Notes under the pieces: model-generated | Seen by the model: the letters and a program-made list of their open reading frames with translations, nothing else | The model's database searches: none | Told to the model about the DNA's origin: nothing | Part shown: positions 1 through 8,714 of the stretch, in pieces | Numbering within the stretch: position 1 is the first letter of the stretch | Layout: each line of letters begins with the position of its first letter | Source: an uncultured Eubacteriales bacterium | GTDB lineage: Bacteria; Bacillota; Clostridia; Oscillospirales; CAG-272 | NCBI GenBank assembly: GCA_934401725.1 | Contig: CAKRSS010000003.1 | Span: 1-64,000, forward strand | Reading direction: 5' to 3' | DNA: 64,000 bases | Program-made: the position numbers and the translations under genes

Positions 1-643
1 GGCCTTCAAGCTCCGGCTTTGTGGGGTAGACCACCGTCACGCCGAAGCGGGACAGCATCTCCTCGTCCGAGACGAGAAAGTCGCCCATTCCGTCAAAGCT
101 GCCGCCGATGCTGCCGACACGGCTGCCGTCAAGGCTGGCCGCCGCGGCCGCCGCGCGGACGTAGCCCGCCGCACGCTCAATGACATCGGAATACTCAAAA
201 TGCCCCGCGGCAATCGCATATTTCTTGCCGTAGCGGCGCAGCAGACTGCACATGTCCATAACGCCGTGTATACCGTGACAGCAGCTGATCTCGGCGGGGT
301 TCTGCTCGGGGGAGAAATCGTAGGTCTCGGTTGTATCGAGAACGACGATGGGCAGGCGCGTCCCGGTCAGCACCCTGACGCACTCGAGCGACGGCGAATA
401 GGCCGCGTGCCAGGTGACGATGCAGTCGGCCTCCGCCGCCTCGAAGCTGTCGACGGCGGCGCGGAACTCTGGCTCGATGCGGCAGAGATCGTTCGTCCTC
501 ACAACCTCGAAGCCGAGCTTCTCAAATCTCTCGCAGAGCGACAGATAAAACTGCCACAGTCTCGGACGCGCGGCGGCGCCGTTTCCGGTGTCGTCGTACA
601 GCTTTATGTAGAAGGGCAGAAAGCCTATCTTTATCTTTTTCAT
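1..643 (-). CDS. L-fucose/L-arabinose isomerase family protein (N-terminal part, cut by window edge)
   Basis: The reading frame is open from an ATG at 643 to the left edge, about 214 residues, so the C-terminal catalytic half is missing from view. The start is supported by GAGGAGAG about 7 bases upstream. It begins MKKIKIGFLPFYIKLYDD and carries IGGSFDGMGDF near residue 190, the pattern of the N-terminal domain of fucose isomerase-related proteins (COG2407 type). Members interconvert aldoses and ketoses, but many relatives in catabolic clusters have no assigned substrate. It lies 10 bases after the amidohydrolase stop, as the last visible gene of a long catabolic operon. Family assignment is fairly sure; substrate unknown. 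Confidence 0.75.
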   Translation of the reverse strand, partial: MKKIKIGFLPFYIKLYDDTGNGAAARPRLWQFYLSLCERFEKLGFEVVRTNDLCRIEPEFRAAVDSFEAAEADCIVTWHAAYSPSLECVRVLTGTRLPIVVLDTTETYDFSPEQNPAEISCCHGIHGVMDMCSLLRRYGKKYAIAAGHFEYSDVIERAAGYVRAAAAAASLDGSRVGSIGGSFDGMGDFLVSDEEMLSRFGVTVVYPTKPELEG

Positions 644-653
644 GGCGCTCTCC

Positions 654-1667
654 TCACTTTATGCCGAAGAAGCTTGCGGCGTTGTTGTACATCATGTCCT
701 CAACCTCGGCGCGGCTGAGGCCCAACTTCTCGACGGTGCGGCGGAAAGCCCGCAGCTCCTCGTACATGAAGGTGGTGATCTCAGTCTCGTCCGTCTCGCG
801 CATGTTCTTGTCACCCGAGACGTCGCCGTAAAGGCCGCGCGGGACGACGTTGATGTAGGTTCCGTTGTCGTCTATGCGGTACATGCGCATTTTTGTGAAC
901 GGCATATCCGAGCCGAACATGACGCGCTTGGTTCCGACGGCGTTTATGCACTGCTCCATCGCATGGTCAAACACGTTGGCCGAGAAATCAAACATGAGGT
1001 GCTTGGTGTTCTTCAGCAGCTCAAATGCGTCGCCGAGGTCGCGCTCAACGTAGGCGCGGCCTATGTGCGCGATTATGACGCGGGCGTTGGGATAGCGCTC
1101 GTCGAGCTCCATCATCTGCGCGAGGTTGATGGGGTCGCGCAGACGTTGCGCGCGCGGGATGTGCAGCATGACGATACCGCCGATGCTGTCCATGTACTCC
1201 ATCTGCTCGTGAGTCAGAAAATCGAAAATTCTCAGCTCGTTCGCGGGGATGTAGGAGGGCGAGTTGTTCTGATAGGGCTTGATGCCGATGAAACCGATGT
1301 CGAGAGCCTTCTGTATCTCATCTGGCGAGGAGTCCCAGTTGGTGCAATAGTAGGCCTTATTGCCGTGCGCGTCGATGCATCGCTTGACATAGGCGTTTAC
1401 CACTTCAAGGTCGCACGAGGGAGAGCCCATGACTATCTTCTCAATCTGCTTCCCGGGGAACAGCTGGCGGTATGACTCCTCCATGTCCTCATACGTCTGC
1501 GACGGCGCGACTATCTGCGTCCAGCCGACGCACCCCTTCTGATGAGGATGGCGCGTGCCAGGCTCCCAGAGGTGCACGTGCACGTCTATCATTTTATCCG
1601 GCAGAAAATCGCGCAGCTCCTCTTCATATACTTTTTTATCGTAATCAGTTATGTTGACTCCAAACAT
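654..1667 (-). CDS. Amidohydrolase family protein (TIM-barrel metal hydrolase)
   Basis: This 337-residue protein is of the amidohydrolase-2 type. It shows the metal-binding DVHVHLW motif near residue 28, IIAHIGRAY around residue 200 (barrel histidine) and MFGSDMPF near residue 250 (the conserved Asp after the last strands). There is no signal peptide, so it is cytoplasmic. AAGGAAGGTG upstream supports the ATG at 1667. Relatives hydrolyse lactones or amide bonds or decarboxylate aromatic acids; beside a kinase, dehydrogenases and an isomerase a lactonase-like step on a sugar acid is plausible, but that is inference. Confidence 0.85.
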   Translation of the reverse strand: MFGVNITDYDKKVYEEELRDFLPDKMIDVHVHLWEPGTRHPHQKGCVGWTQIVAPSQTYEDMEESYRQLFPGKQIEKIVMGSPSCDLEVVNAYVKRCIDAHGNKAYYCTNWDSSPDEIQKALDIGFIGIKPYQNNSPSYIPANELRIFDFLTHEQMEYMDSIGGIVMLHIPRAQRLRDPINLAQMMELDERYPNARVIIAHIGRAYVERDLGDAFELLKNTKHLMFDFSANVFDHAMEQCINAVGTKRVMFGSDMPFTKMRMYRIDDNGTYINVVPRGLYGDVSGDKNMRETDETEITTFMYEELRAFRRTVEKLGLSRAEVEDMMYNNAASFFGIK

Positions 1668-1692
1668 GGTTTCACCTTCCTTTTGTAAAAAT

Positions 1693-3147
1693 TCATTCTA
1701 TGCACCACTTACGGTAGCGCTCAAGCTTTTCGGAGTAGAATTCGCGCAGCTCGGGTGAATGGTCGCACCCGTCCGGGCGGCGGCGGACAAACACCTCGGC
1801 GCACCGACCTATACTGTCAAACGCGCCGTACGACGCGACGGCGATAATGCCCGCGCCGAGCGCCGGTGTGTCGGACTCGTTGGTGAGCAGCAGCTCCCTG
1901 CCTGTCACCGCGCTGACGATGCCGCGCCACAGTCGGCTTCTCGCGGCACCGCCCGACATGGTGAGCGCCGACCAGCGGGCCATTCCCGCGGCGGAAAACT
2001 GCTCGATAGCGAGCGTGGCCTCGAACGCCGCACCTTCCATCATGGCAAGACCAGCGTCAAAGACGTTGTAGCCGTTGTCAAGACCGAAGCGGGCCGAGAA
2101 TGTGCCACAGATCCCGGCGCGGTGGTTCAAGAACGTACGTCCGGGCGGGCAGGGGCAGCACAGCAGCTCCTTTGCCGACATGCGGCGCTCCGCCGCGCCG
2201 ACGTCAAGCTGTTCCGGCATCATTCCGGCCTCGCGCGCAAAGCTCTCGACCGCAGCGCCTACGCCTGACAGCGTCGCCATAGCGCCGTAGCTGCCGCCTG
2301 CCGGGTGTCGTCCGGGGGCGATGTAGTGATCGTTGAAACACAGCGTGTCCGTCACGCCGAAGATGACCCACGCGGTGCCCGTGGCGAGCAGTATCTCGCC
2401 GGGGCGCGCGACACCACTGCCGATTGAGGCGCAGTACTGGTCATGCGCGCCGCAATAGACGCGCACGTCGGCGCTAAGTCCCAGCTCGGACGCCGCCTCG
2501 GGGGTCAGCGTTCCGATAAACGTGCCGCTGGGCACGACGCAGGGCAGCTTTGCCTCGCTGACGCCGAGGTAGGACAGCATTCCGTCATCCCACGCGCCGG
2601 TGTTTATGTTGTACAGGCGCATTATCGCCGCCCCGGTCGGGTCGGTGACGTCAGCGCCGCAGAGGCGGTAGTTGATGTACTCCTCCGTCGTCATGAAATG
2701 CGCCGCCGACCGGAAAATCTCCGGCTCGTGCGTGCGCAGCCACATGAGCTTTGCCGCGCAGTCGACGGGCGTGGTGCGCCAGCCGCACATGCGGTAAATG
2801 GCGTCGCCGAAATCGGCCGCGAGCCTCTCCGACTCGGCCGCCGCGCGGCGATCCATCCATGTCATGGCGTCGGTGAGCGGGCAACAGGCGTCGTCAAGAG
2901 CGAGCATACTGCCGCCCTGCGACGACGTCGAGAGCGCCACGACCGCGCCGGGGTCATCAAGCGCATCTACGACCTGCCGCACGGCGCTCACGGCCGAACT
3001 CCACCAGTCCTCGGCGCGCTGGGTCGAGCGCTCGCCGTCAACCTTGGTCGGATACGCGCACTTTCCGCGGGCGAGGACATTTCCCTGCCCGTCCAGCGCC
3101 ATCGCCTTGACGGCGGTGCTCCCTATATCAATTCCTAAGAAAACCAT
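1693..3147 (-). CDS. FGGY-family carbohydrate kinase (xylulokinase-like)
   Basis: At 484 residues this has the usual FGGY kinase length. The N-terminal phosphate loop is GIDIGSTAVKAMALDG, followed by SSQGGSMLALDD, MTWMDRRAAAE and the ATPase-fold segment GEILLATGTAWVIFG. The family transfers phosphate from ATP to sugars or polyols such as xylulose, ribulose or glycerol. The ribosome binding site is weak and the gene starts 14 bases after the aminotransferase stop, suggesting translational coupling. It sits between the aminotransferase and the amidohydrolase. The exact sugar cannot be read from sequence. Confidence 0.9.
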   Translation of the reverse strand: MVFLGIDIGSTAVKAMALDGQGNVLARGKCAYPTKVDGERSTQRAEDWWSSAVSAVRQVVDALDDPGAVVALSTSSQGGSMLALDDACCPLTDAMTWMDRRAAAESERLAADFGDAIYRMCGWRTTPVDCAAKLMWLRTHEPEIFRSAAHFMTTEEYINYRLCGADVTDPTGAAIMRLYNINTGAWDDGMLSYLGVSEAKLPCVVPSGTFIGTLTPEAASELGLSADVRVYCGAHDQYCASIGSGVARPGEILLATGTAWVIFGVTDTLCFNDHYIAPGRHPAGGSYGAMATLSGVGAAVESFAREAGMMPEQLDVGAAERRMSAKELLCCPCPPGRTFLNHRAGICGTFSARFGLDNGYNVFDAGLAMMEGAAFEATLAIEQFSAAGMARWSALTMSGGAARSRLWRGIVSAVTGRELLLTNESDTPALGAGIIAVASYGAFDSIGRCAEVFVRRRPDGCDHSPELREFYSEKLERYRKWCIE

Positions 3148-3161
3148 AATTATTTACTCGA

Positions 3162-4700
3162 TTATTTGCTAAGTATCCCGTCCAGTATTTCGAGCAGCCG
3201 GTCGACGGTCTCCTCGTCGGAGTTGACCGGCGGCTTGAACAGCACTGCGGGGACGCAGTTTGCCTTGTAGAGCTGCGCACTTGCGTCGACGCAGGCCTCA
3301 TGCAGCGCGTGCGTGAAGTCCGCGGCCTCGGCGACGGTGCCGAAATGCAGCGCGGCCAGATGTCCGAGCCCCTCGGCCTTGACCAGCTTTGAGGGGTACT
3401 TTTCGGCCAGCGCCCGGAATCCGTTCTCGAGGCGCGCGCCGATGCGGTCGATTTCGTCTGCGTTGGCGCGGGCGAAGTGCATGGTGACAAGGTAGGCCAG
3501 CGACGCCAGCTCCTCCTGTCCGTTGGTGACGAGCGCGCCGAACTGGTTGAGGTTGTCATACTCGGCCGTGGTCAGTATCTTGCTTGCGGGGTACTCGCCG
3601 CCGGGGAAGCCCTTGCCGATGACGGCAAAGTCGGGGCGCAGCCCGTACTTGCGGAAGAGGAACATGCCGCCGTACCACATGCAGGTCTGTATCTCGTCGA
3701 CAAGCGTCGGCGTGTCGGACTCGTGGCAGAGGCGGTAGGCCTCCTGCAAAAACTCACGGCTAAGGCGGATGCCGCCGTAGTTCATCATGACAATCTCATG
3801 GAGGAATCCCGCGGTCTTGTAGCTGCCGCTGTTGTAGGTGCGTATCTTCTCGGCAAAGCCCTCTGCGTCGTTGATGTCGACCGGGACGACCTTGTATATC
3901 CCGGCGCACTCCATGGCCTCATAGAGGTCGCCCCACAGGCCGCGGAAGGTCTGCGTGAGCACGGTTGTGCCGTGGTAGTTGCCGGTCTTGTCACCGGAGC
4001 GGTCAGCCATGACGAGGAAAACGGGCGTCTTTCCGGTGTATTTGGGCGTCTCGAGCTCGGGCGAGAGGCGGTAGAAGCGCGCGAGCATCATCTTGACGCC
4101 CGCCTCGACTGCCAGCGAGCCGGTCTCGAGGTTTATGACGCGGTTGAGCACGCCGCTCTCACGCGAGGCTATGACGCGCTCGGTCTCGGCGTCGTTCGTC
4201 CAATCGATGCCGTTTGAGGTCTGTATCAGGCGGCGCTCGCACAGACGTGTCATGTAGCCGCGGGTGTTGTTGTGCGTTGCGTTGGGCACGCCGAGACGGC
4301 GCGCGTTATCGATGAGCCGGTAGCCGCCGAAGGAGTGACCGAGCGAGGCATGGTAGTGCTCGCTCTTGCCGATGAGGTATACCCGGCCGTCCTCGCCGAC
4401 GCGGAAGCTGCCGAACGCAGCCATGGGCGCGGCGCTCTTGTTCTCGGCGCGACGGAAAGAATCGGTCGGCGCGCCGTCGATGGCGTTCTCAAAGGCGGGG
4501 ATCATCTGATTCCCGACCATGCCGAGCAGCTGGTGCTGACGGGCGATGTCCGCGGCCGGCATAAAGTCGACCCGCGACTCGGCCAGCGCCAGCGCCTCGT
4601 CGTACTTCATGCTGCCGAGCGCCGCCGCGGCGCGGACGAGCGAGACGGCGTAATCGTTTCCGAAAATATCTGCTATTGAAAGACTGATATTCTTGAACAT
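3162..4700 (-). CDS. Class III aminotransferase (PLP-dependent)
   Basis: I place the start at the ATG at 4700 (MFKNISLSIADIF, 512 residues), because AAGGAAAGG lies about 10 bases upstream. A start 30 bases further up would begin almost at the preceding gene's stop. The PLP site is clear: LVDEIQTCMWYG carries the cofactor-binding Asp and IGKGFPGGEYP carries the Schiff-base Lys. Class III enzymes act on omega-amino acids, glutamate-1-semialdehyde or amino sugars. Next to two Gfo/Idh/MocA dehydrogenases it may interconvert a keto-sugar or keto-cyclitol and its amine; that is inference. The protein is longer than typical members (about 430-460). Confidence 0.88.
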   Translation of the reverse strand: MFKNISLSIADIFGNDYAVSLVRAAAALGSMKYDEALALAESRVDFMPAADIARQHQLLGMVGNQMIPAFENAIDGAPTDSFRRAENKSAAPMAAFGSFRVGEDGRVYLIGKSEHYHASLGHSFGGYRLIDNARRLGVPNATHNNTRGYMTRLCERRLIQTSNGIDWTNDAETERVIASRESGVLNRVINLETGSLAVEAGVKMMLARFYRLSPELETPKYTGKTPVFLVMADRSGDKTGNYHGTTVLTQTFRGLWGDLYEAMECAGIYKVVPVDINDAEGFAEKIRTYNSGSYKTAGFLHEIVMMNYGGIRLSREFLQEAYRLCHESDTPTLVDEIQTCMWYGGMFLFRKYGLRPDFAVIGKGFPGGEYPASKILTTAEYDNLNQFGALVTNGQEELASLAYLVTMHFARANADEIDRIGARLENGFRALAEKYPSKLVKAEGLGHLAALHFGTVAEAADFTHALHEACVDASAQLYKANCVPAVLFKPPVNSDEETVDRLLEILDGILSK

Positions 4701-4737
4701 CAATGAAAATTCCTTTCCTTGCGGGAGCATTCCCGCC

Positions 4738-5877
4738 TTAATCTATTGCGATGGCGCGCTTTTCCTTATGCGACTGAAGCGCCGCCGTGAACACGCGGTG
4801 CGACAGCGCCGTCTCCTCGGGGCGGATGCAGCCGAACTCGACCGTAATGCCGCTCAACTCGCACACGAACGCCGCCCACATCTGAAGTATAGCATCGGTA
4901 AAGCCGAACTCGAAGATGCCGCCGGTCACGGTGGGAATCATGGGCTTGTAGCCTACGTCGATGCGACACCACGCCTGTTCGCGCCCCCACGCCTCGGTAA
5001 AGTTGAAGGCGTTGGGATCGTTGGTCGAGAAGCGGGCGGAGGCCTTGAGGCCGTACACCTCGAGACGCCACTCGTTGGTAGCGCCGGGGGCGAGACGCTT
5101 GGTCTCGGTTATCATGGGGAAGACGCTCCCGTCGCTCTCGAGGACGTCGCAGTTGAGTATGGCATTGTCCCACGTCAGGCAGGGCGCCATTCCGCCGTTG
5201 CCGTCGGGGCGCTCGGTGATGATGTTGGACAGCGTCGCGTAGACATTAACCGGCTTCCAGCCCATGCGGAAGGGTATGTGCTGCGTGTGCAGGCCGAGGT
5301 CGCCCATGCATCCGTACTCGCCGTTGATTTCGACGCGGCGCTTCCAGTTGATGGGCTTGTTGACGTCCATATCGCTCGAGTGACAGAACGCCGCGCGCAC
5401 CTCGATCAGCTTGCCGAAGCGGTCGTCCTTTATCCAGCGGATAAGCTCCTGGCAGGCGGGGTAATAGGGGAACTCGCTCGAGCATCTGACGATGACCTCG
5501 GGATGCTCGGCGATGGCCTTCATAATCTCGTCGTTGGCGGCCTTGTCGATGCCGAACGGCTTCTCGCCGAGCAGGTGCTTGCCCGCGCGGATGATGGCGG
5601 TGTAAAACTCGGCGTGCAGATTATGCGGGACGGCGCAGTATATGGCGTCGATGTCGTCCTTGTCGAGCAGCTCGCGGTAGTCCGCGACGCTGTATTTTAT
5701 GGTATCGAAATTCTTCTCGAACCACTCGCGCGGCTCCGGCGTGTTGTTGCAGATACCCACGATGACGGGGCGCGGTATATCCGGCGTAAGGTGGCACCAG
5801 CGGGCGGCGGCAGAAGCGAACTCGCGCCCCATGAGGCCGCAGCCGATGATTCCGAAGCGTATTACTTTATCTGACAT
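4738..5877 (-). CDS. Gfo/Idh/MocA family oxidoreductase (first copy)
   Basis: This 379-residue NAD(P)-dependent dehydrogenase starts with the Rossmann nucleotide loop GIIGCGLMG and has GEKPFGID near residue 100, the conserved EKP motif of the family. The second half is the alpha/beta dimerisation and substrate domain. A GTGAGG ribosome site precedes the ATG by about 8 bases and overlaps the stop of the next dehydrogenase upstream. Members oxidise or reduce hydroxyl groups of sugars, inositols or amino sugars. The paired dehydrogenases may carry out sequential steps, as in cyclitol pathways. Confidence 0.92.
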   Translation of the reverse strand: MSDKVIRFGIIGCGLMGREFASAAARWCHLTPDIPRPVIVGICNNTPEPREWFEKNFDTIKYSVADYRELLDKDDIDAIYCAVPHNLHAEFYTAIIRAGKHLLGEKPFGIDKAANDEIMKAIAEHPEVIVRCSSEFPYYPACQELIRWIKDDRFGKLIEVRAAFCHSSDMDVNKPINWKRRVEINGEYGCMGDLGLHTQHIPFRMGWKPVNVYATLSNIITERPDGNGGMAPCLTWDNAILNCDVLESDGSVFPMITETKRLAPGATNEWRLEVYGLKASARFSTNDPNAFNFTEAWGREQAWCRIDVGYKPMIPTVTGGIFEFGFTDAILQMWAAFVCELSGITVEFGCIRPEETALSHRVFTAALQSHKEKRAIAID

Positions 5878-5888
5878 TCGCCGCTACC

Positions 5889-7091
5889 TCACTTGCCGAG
5901 CTTGTCGCGGCTGTTGAAGGGCAGCGTGTTGGGAGCGTCGGCCGACGGGAAGGGCGTGAGCTCGTCGTTCTCCCACTTGACTCTGTCGCGCTCCTTGGAG
6001 AAGTCGGGGATGTCGAAGCGCTTGGACTTATTGAGCACGCTTCTCCAGCCGAGCATGCTGACCGCCGAGATGGCGGCGGAGCGGTAGACGTCAAAGAAGA
6101 CGGGCTTGTCGTAAAGCACAGCGTCAACGAACAGGCGCACGACCCAGTAGTCGCCGCCGCCGTGACCGGTGGCGTTGGCCTTGTCGGCGTCGCGCTCCCA
6201 CTCGGCCTCGTACTCGCTGTTCATGTGGTCGCCTTCGGGCACTGCCCACGAGTTGTAGACGACGCGAACGCGCTTTTCGTCGCCGCGTACAGTCTCCGCG
6301 CCGCCGCCGAGACCGCTGATGCGGTACCAGTTGCCGTGCGGTGCGAGATAGGTGGAGCCATTGACTCTGGCGACGGCTCCGTCGCTCATGCCGAGCAACA
6401 TGACGCCGGCGGCATCGGTGCGGGTATTCTTATACTGCTTGATGTGCTCCTCGGTGTCGGGTGCGGCCATGCCGACGACAGTCTTGGGCATCGCACCGGT
6501 GATGTGCATAATCGGGCCCAGCGCGTGCGAGCAGTAGTATGTAACGGGAAGGTATCTTCTCCAGTGGAAGTCGCCGTGGGTGGCGGGGTCGTTGTACTTC
6601 CAGCTCTCCTTGGGGCTCATGGGGTGGACGTACTCACCCTCCTCGAACATAATTTTGCCGAGCTTGCCGCTGTCGTGCAGTCTCTTCATCTCGAGGCAGC
6701 TGCGGGAGTAGGGGTAATTCTCGGCCATCATGTACTTGCAGCCGGTCTTCTCAACCGTGCGGCACAGCTTGACGCACAGCGCCATAGTCGAGGCGGCCAT
6801 GTTCTCGCTGAGCACGTGTATTCCCTTCTCCATCGCGCGGATGGCGTACTGCGCGTGCTCGTTGAAGTAGTTGCAGATAAAGACTGCGTCGAACAGTCCG
6901 GATTCGATGAAATCGTCAAAATTATCAAAAACCGCCACGTCGGGAGGGCAGTTCTTCTTTGCCTCCTCAATGCGTGCCGGTGCCTTGTCGCACAGCGCCG
7001 TAACCACGGCCTCGTCGACATATTTAACTGCCTTGATATATGCGTTGCCGCGCCATGTGCCGAACACACCTATTCTCAGCTTGTTTTCCAT
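5889..7091 (-). CDS. Gfo/Idh/MocA family oxidoreductase (second copy)
   Basis: A 400-residue relative of the neighbouring dehydrogenase. The N-terminal fold is RIGVFGTWRGNAY, in which the glycine loop is atypical (GTWRGN rather than GxGxxG). HVLSENMAAS takes the place of the EKP motif: the Lys is replaced by Asn, so catalysis may differ or the protein may act as an anhydro-sugar or C-glycoside type enzyme. AGGAGG lies just before the ATG. It ends 11 bases before the first-copy gene. The family call is firm; the altered EKP Lys makes ordinary alcohol dehydrogenation less certain. Confidence 0.85.
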   Translation of the reverse strand: MENKLRIGVFGTWRGNAYIKAVKYVDEAVVTALCDKAPARIEEAKKNCPPDVAVFDNFDDFIESGLFDAVFICNYFNEHAQYAIRAMEKGIHVLSENMAASTMALCVKLCRTVEKTGCKYMMAENYPYSRSCLEMKRLHDSGKLGKIMFEEGEYVHPMSPKESWKYNDPATHGDFHWRRYLPVTYYCSHALGPIMHITGAMPKTVVGMAAPDTEEHIKQYKNTRTDAAGVMLLGMSDGAVARVNGSTYLAPHGNWYRISGLGGGAETVRGDEKRVRVVYNSWAVPEGDHMNSEYEAEWERDADKANATGHGGGDYWVVRLFVDAVLYDKPVFFDVYRSAAISAVSMLGWRSVLNKSKRFDIPDFSKERDRVKWENDELTPFPSADAPNTLPFNSRDKLGK

Positions 7092-7092
7092 C

Positions 7093-7199
7093 TTGATCCT
7101 CCTGTGTATATATTAATTTTTATTATATTCAAAGTTGGTGGGGAGCCTGTCGTGGCTCCCGGCCGCAGTCCGGGGCAATGCCCCGGACTGCGAGTGGAA
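7093..7199 (-). other. Intercistronic hairpins between binding protein and dehydrogenases
   Basis: Between the solute-binding gene and the next gene is a strong hairpin at 7164-7192 (arms CGCAGTCCGGGGC and its complement) followed by a second at 7141-7160 (GGGAGCC arms). No long U-run follows. It probably acts as a partial terminator or an RNA-stabilising structure that lowers expression of the catabolic genes relative to the binding protein. This is common behind transport genes, but here it is inferred from structure only. Confidence 0.5.
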
Positions 7200-8699
7200 T
7201 CAGTTTTCCAGATCCTTCAGTGCGTTGTAAACTTTTTCGAGTGCCTTACCGACAAGCTTTTTGCCGGAGGCCCAGGTCGAGGAGAGATTGCCTCCCTCGT
7301 AGCCGTTGTAAAGAACGCTGAGAATGTCACTGTTGTAAAGCTCGGACAGGTCATAGCGAATGCTGCCCTTGATGAGATCTATCATTTTTGAAGCGGTCTC
7401 TTCCTGAACGCGCTTGGTTTTTATGGTGATTTCATAGTATGCAGGCATAACGGTCTTGCTCGACTCGTAAGCCCAGTATTCCATAATGACGCCGACACGG
7501 TCGTAGTCCATATTGCACCTGGGGATGGCCCAGATCAGCGAGTAGCGGTCCATCTTGTGATAGTAACTCTCCTGAGACGGGTCGTACTTGGGGTTGGGTG
7601 CTACGCCGTAGTCTGACTTCATGTCCTTGAATTGCGATGAAATACCCATATTGCCCTGAATAAACAGGAAGTGATCCTCAGCAAACAGTGAGCGTCCGTA
7701 GTCGAACTTATGGGCATATCCGCTCATATCGGCGCCTGCTGCCGCCGCCTCATAGGTCAGCACGGAGCTGCCGCCGACGAGGACGGAAGCAACGCTGCTC
7801 ATTATGTTCTGCGTCTTTTCGGTGTAGGCGTCGGTGACAAGGCCGTTGGCGGTTTTGTCGATAAACTTTATGCCGCAGCCGACCATCAGGTGCATGATAT
7901 TGCCGTTACCCGAGCCGGTCTCGACGCACAGGCCGTATGTGTCGTTGCCGTCCCAGACGCCGTCACCGTTGTCGGTGGCAACAGAGCTGACCATGGTCAG
8001 AAACTTATCGAGCGTCCACTGGTTCTTCTCTACGAGATCGTAGGGGTTCTCGAGGTCGTACTCGGTTATGAGCTGCTTGTTGAAGTAGAAGAAGCGCGCG
8101 CCTGCGAGGTTGGATACGCTGATGTCGTTGGCCATGAAGAACAGCTTGCCTGCGACTTCATAGCTATCCGCGCAGTTGGAGTCCCACCAATCGCGGCTCA
8201 TGTCGATGTGCTCGAGATTTTTGAAGTTATAGAGGTAGCCCTCCTGCGCAATGGAGCCCATGTAGGTACGGCGATCAAGAATGACGTCGAAGGGCACGTC
8301 GCCGGAGGTGATGTAGGTGCGGATTTCCTTGTAGGGGTCCGCGACCTCCATTGCGGTGAGCTTTATGCTGTACTTGTCCTCAACCGCGATGTTGCGGTTG
8401 TAGGTCGCCTCGGACATGGTATCCGTGACGCTGTCGCTGATTATGTAGAAGCCGGGATAGGAGCTTGCGTTGGCGTTGCGCTGGAAGACGACGAACTCGT
8501 CGTTGTTGTAGTTGGCGTCGACAAACTCGGGCACAGGCTCGGCGGTCGTTCCACCGGCCTCGCCGGACGTGGTGCCGGGGGTAACTTCTCCGGACTTTGG
8601 AGTGGTAGTACCTCCTCCGTCACCGGATGTCACGCAGCCGACGGCGACTGACATGAGCACAAGCAGGGCGAGTATCAGCGCGGCAATTTTAATCTTCAT
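7200..8699 (-). CDS. Extracellular solute-binding lipoprotein (orphan, sugar ABC type)
   Basis: 499 residues with a lipoprotein signal ending VAVGC (Cys 22), a short Thr/Gly/Pro linker, then a family 1-type binding fold. Segments shared with the two other binding proteins in this window include KLFFMANDIS, FYFNKQLI, LENPYDLVEKNQWT and an EF-hand-like loop DNGDGVWDGNDTYG near residue 245. It should sit on the outer face of the membrane and capture a sugar or oligosaccharide. No permease or ATPase gene lies nearby, so it must use a remote transporter. GGAGGT precedes the ATG. Confidence 0.85.
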   Translation of the reverse strand: MKIKIAALILALLVLMSVAVGCVTSGDGGGTTTPKSGEVTPGTTSGEAGGTTAEPVPEFVDANYNNDEFVVFQRNANASSYPGFYIISDSVTDTMSEATYNRNIAVEDKYSIKLTAMEVADPYKEIRTYITSGDVPFDVILDRRTYMGSIAQEGYLYNFKNLEHIDMSRDWWDSNCADSYEVAGKLFFMANDISVSNLAGARFFYFNKQLITEYDLENPYDLVEKNQWTLDKFLTMVSSVATDNGDGVWDGNDTYGLCVETGSGNGNIMHLMVGCGIKFIDKTANGLVTDAYTEKTQNIMSSVASVLVGGSSVLTYEAAAAGADMSGYAHKFDYGRSLFAEDHFLFIQGNMGISSQFKDMKSDYGVAPNPKYDPSQESYYHKMDRYSLIWAIPRCNMDYDRVGVIMEYWAYESSKTVMPAYYEITIKTKRVQEETASKMIDLIKGSIRYDLSELYNSDILSVLYNGYEGGNLSSTWASGKKLVGKALEKVYNALKDLEN

Positions 8700-8714
8700 T
8701 ACCGTGACCTCCGC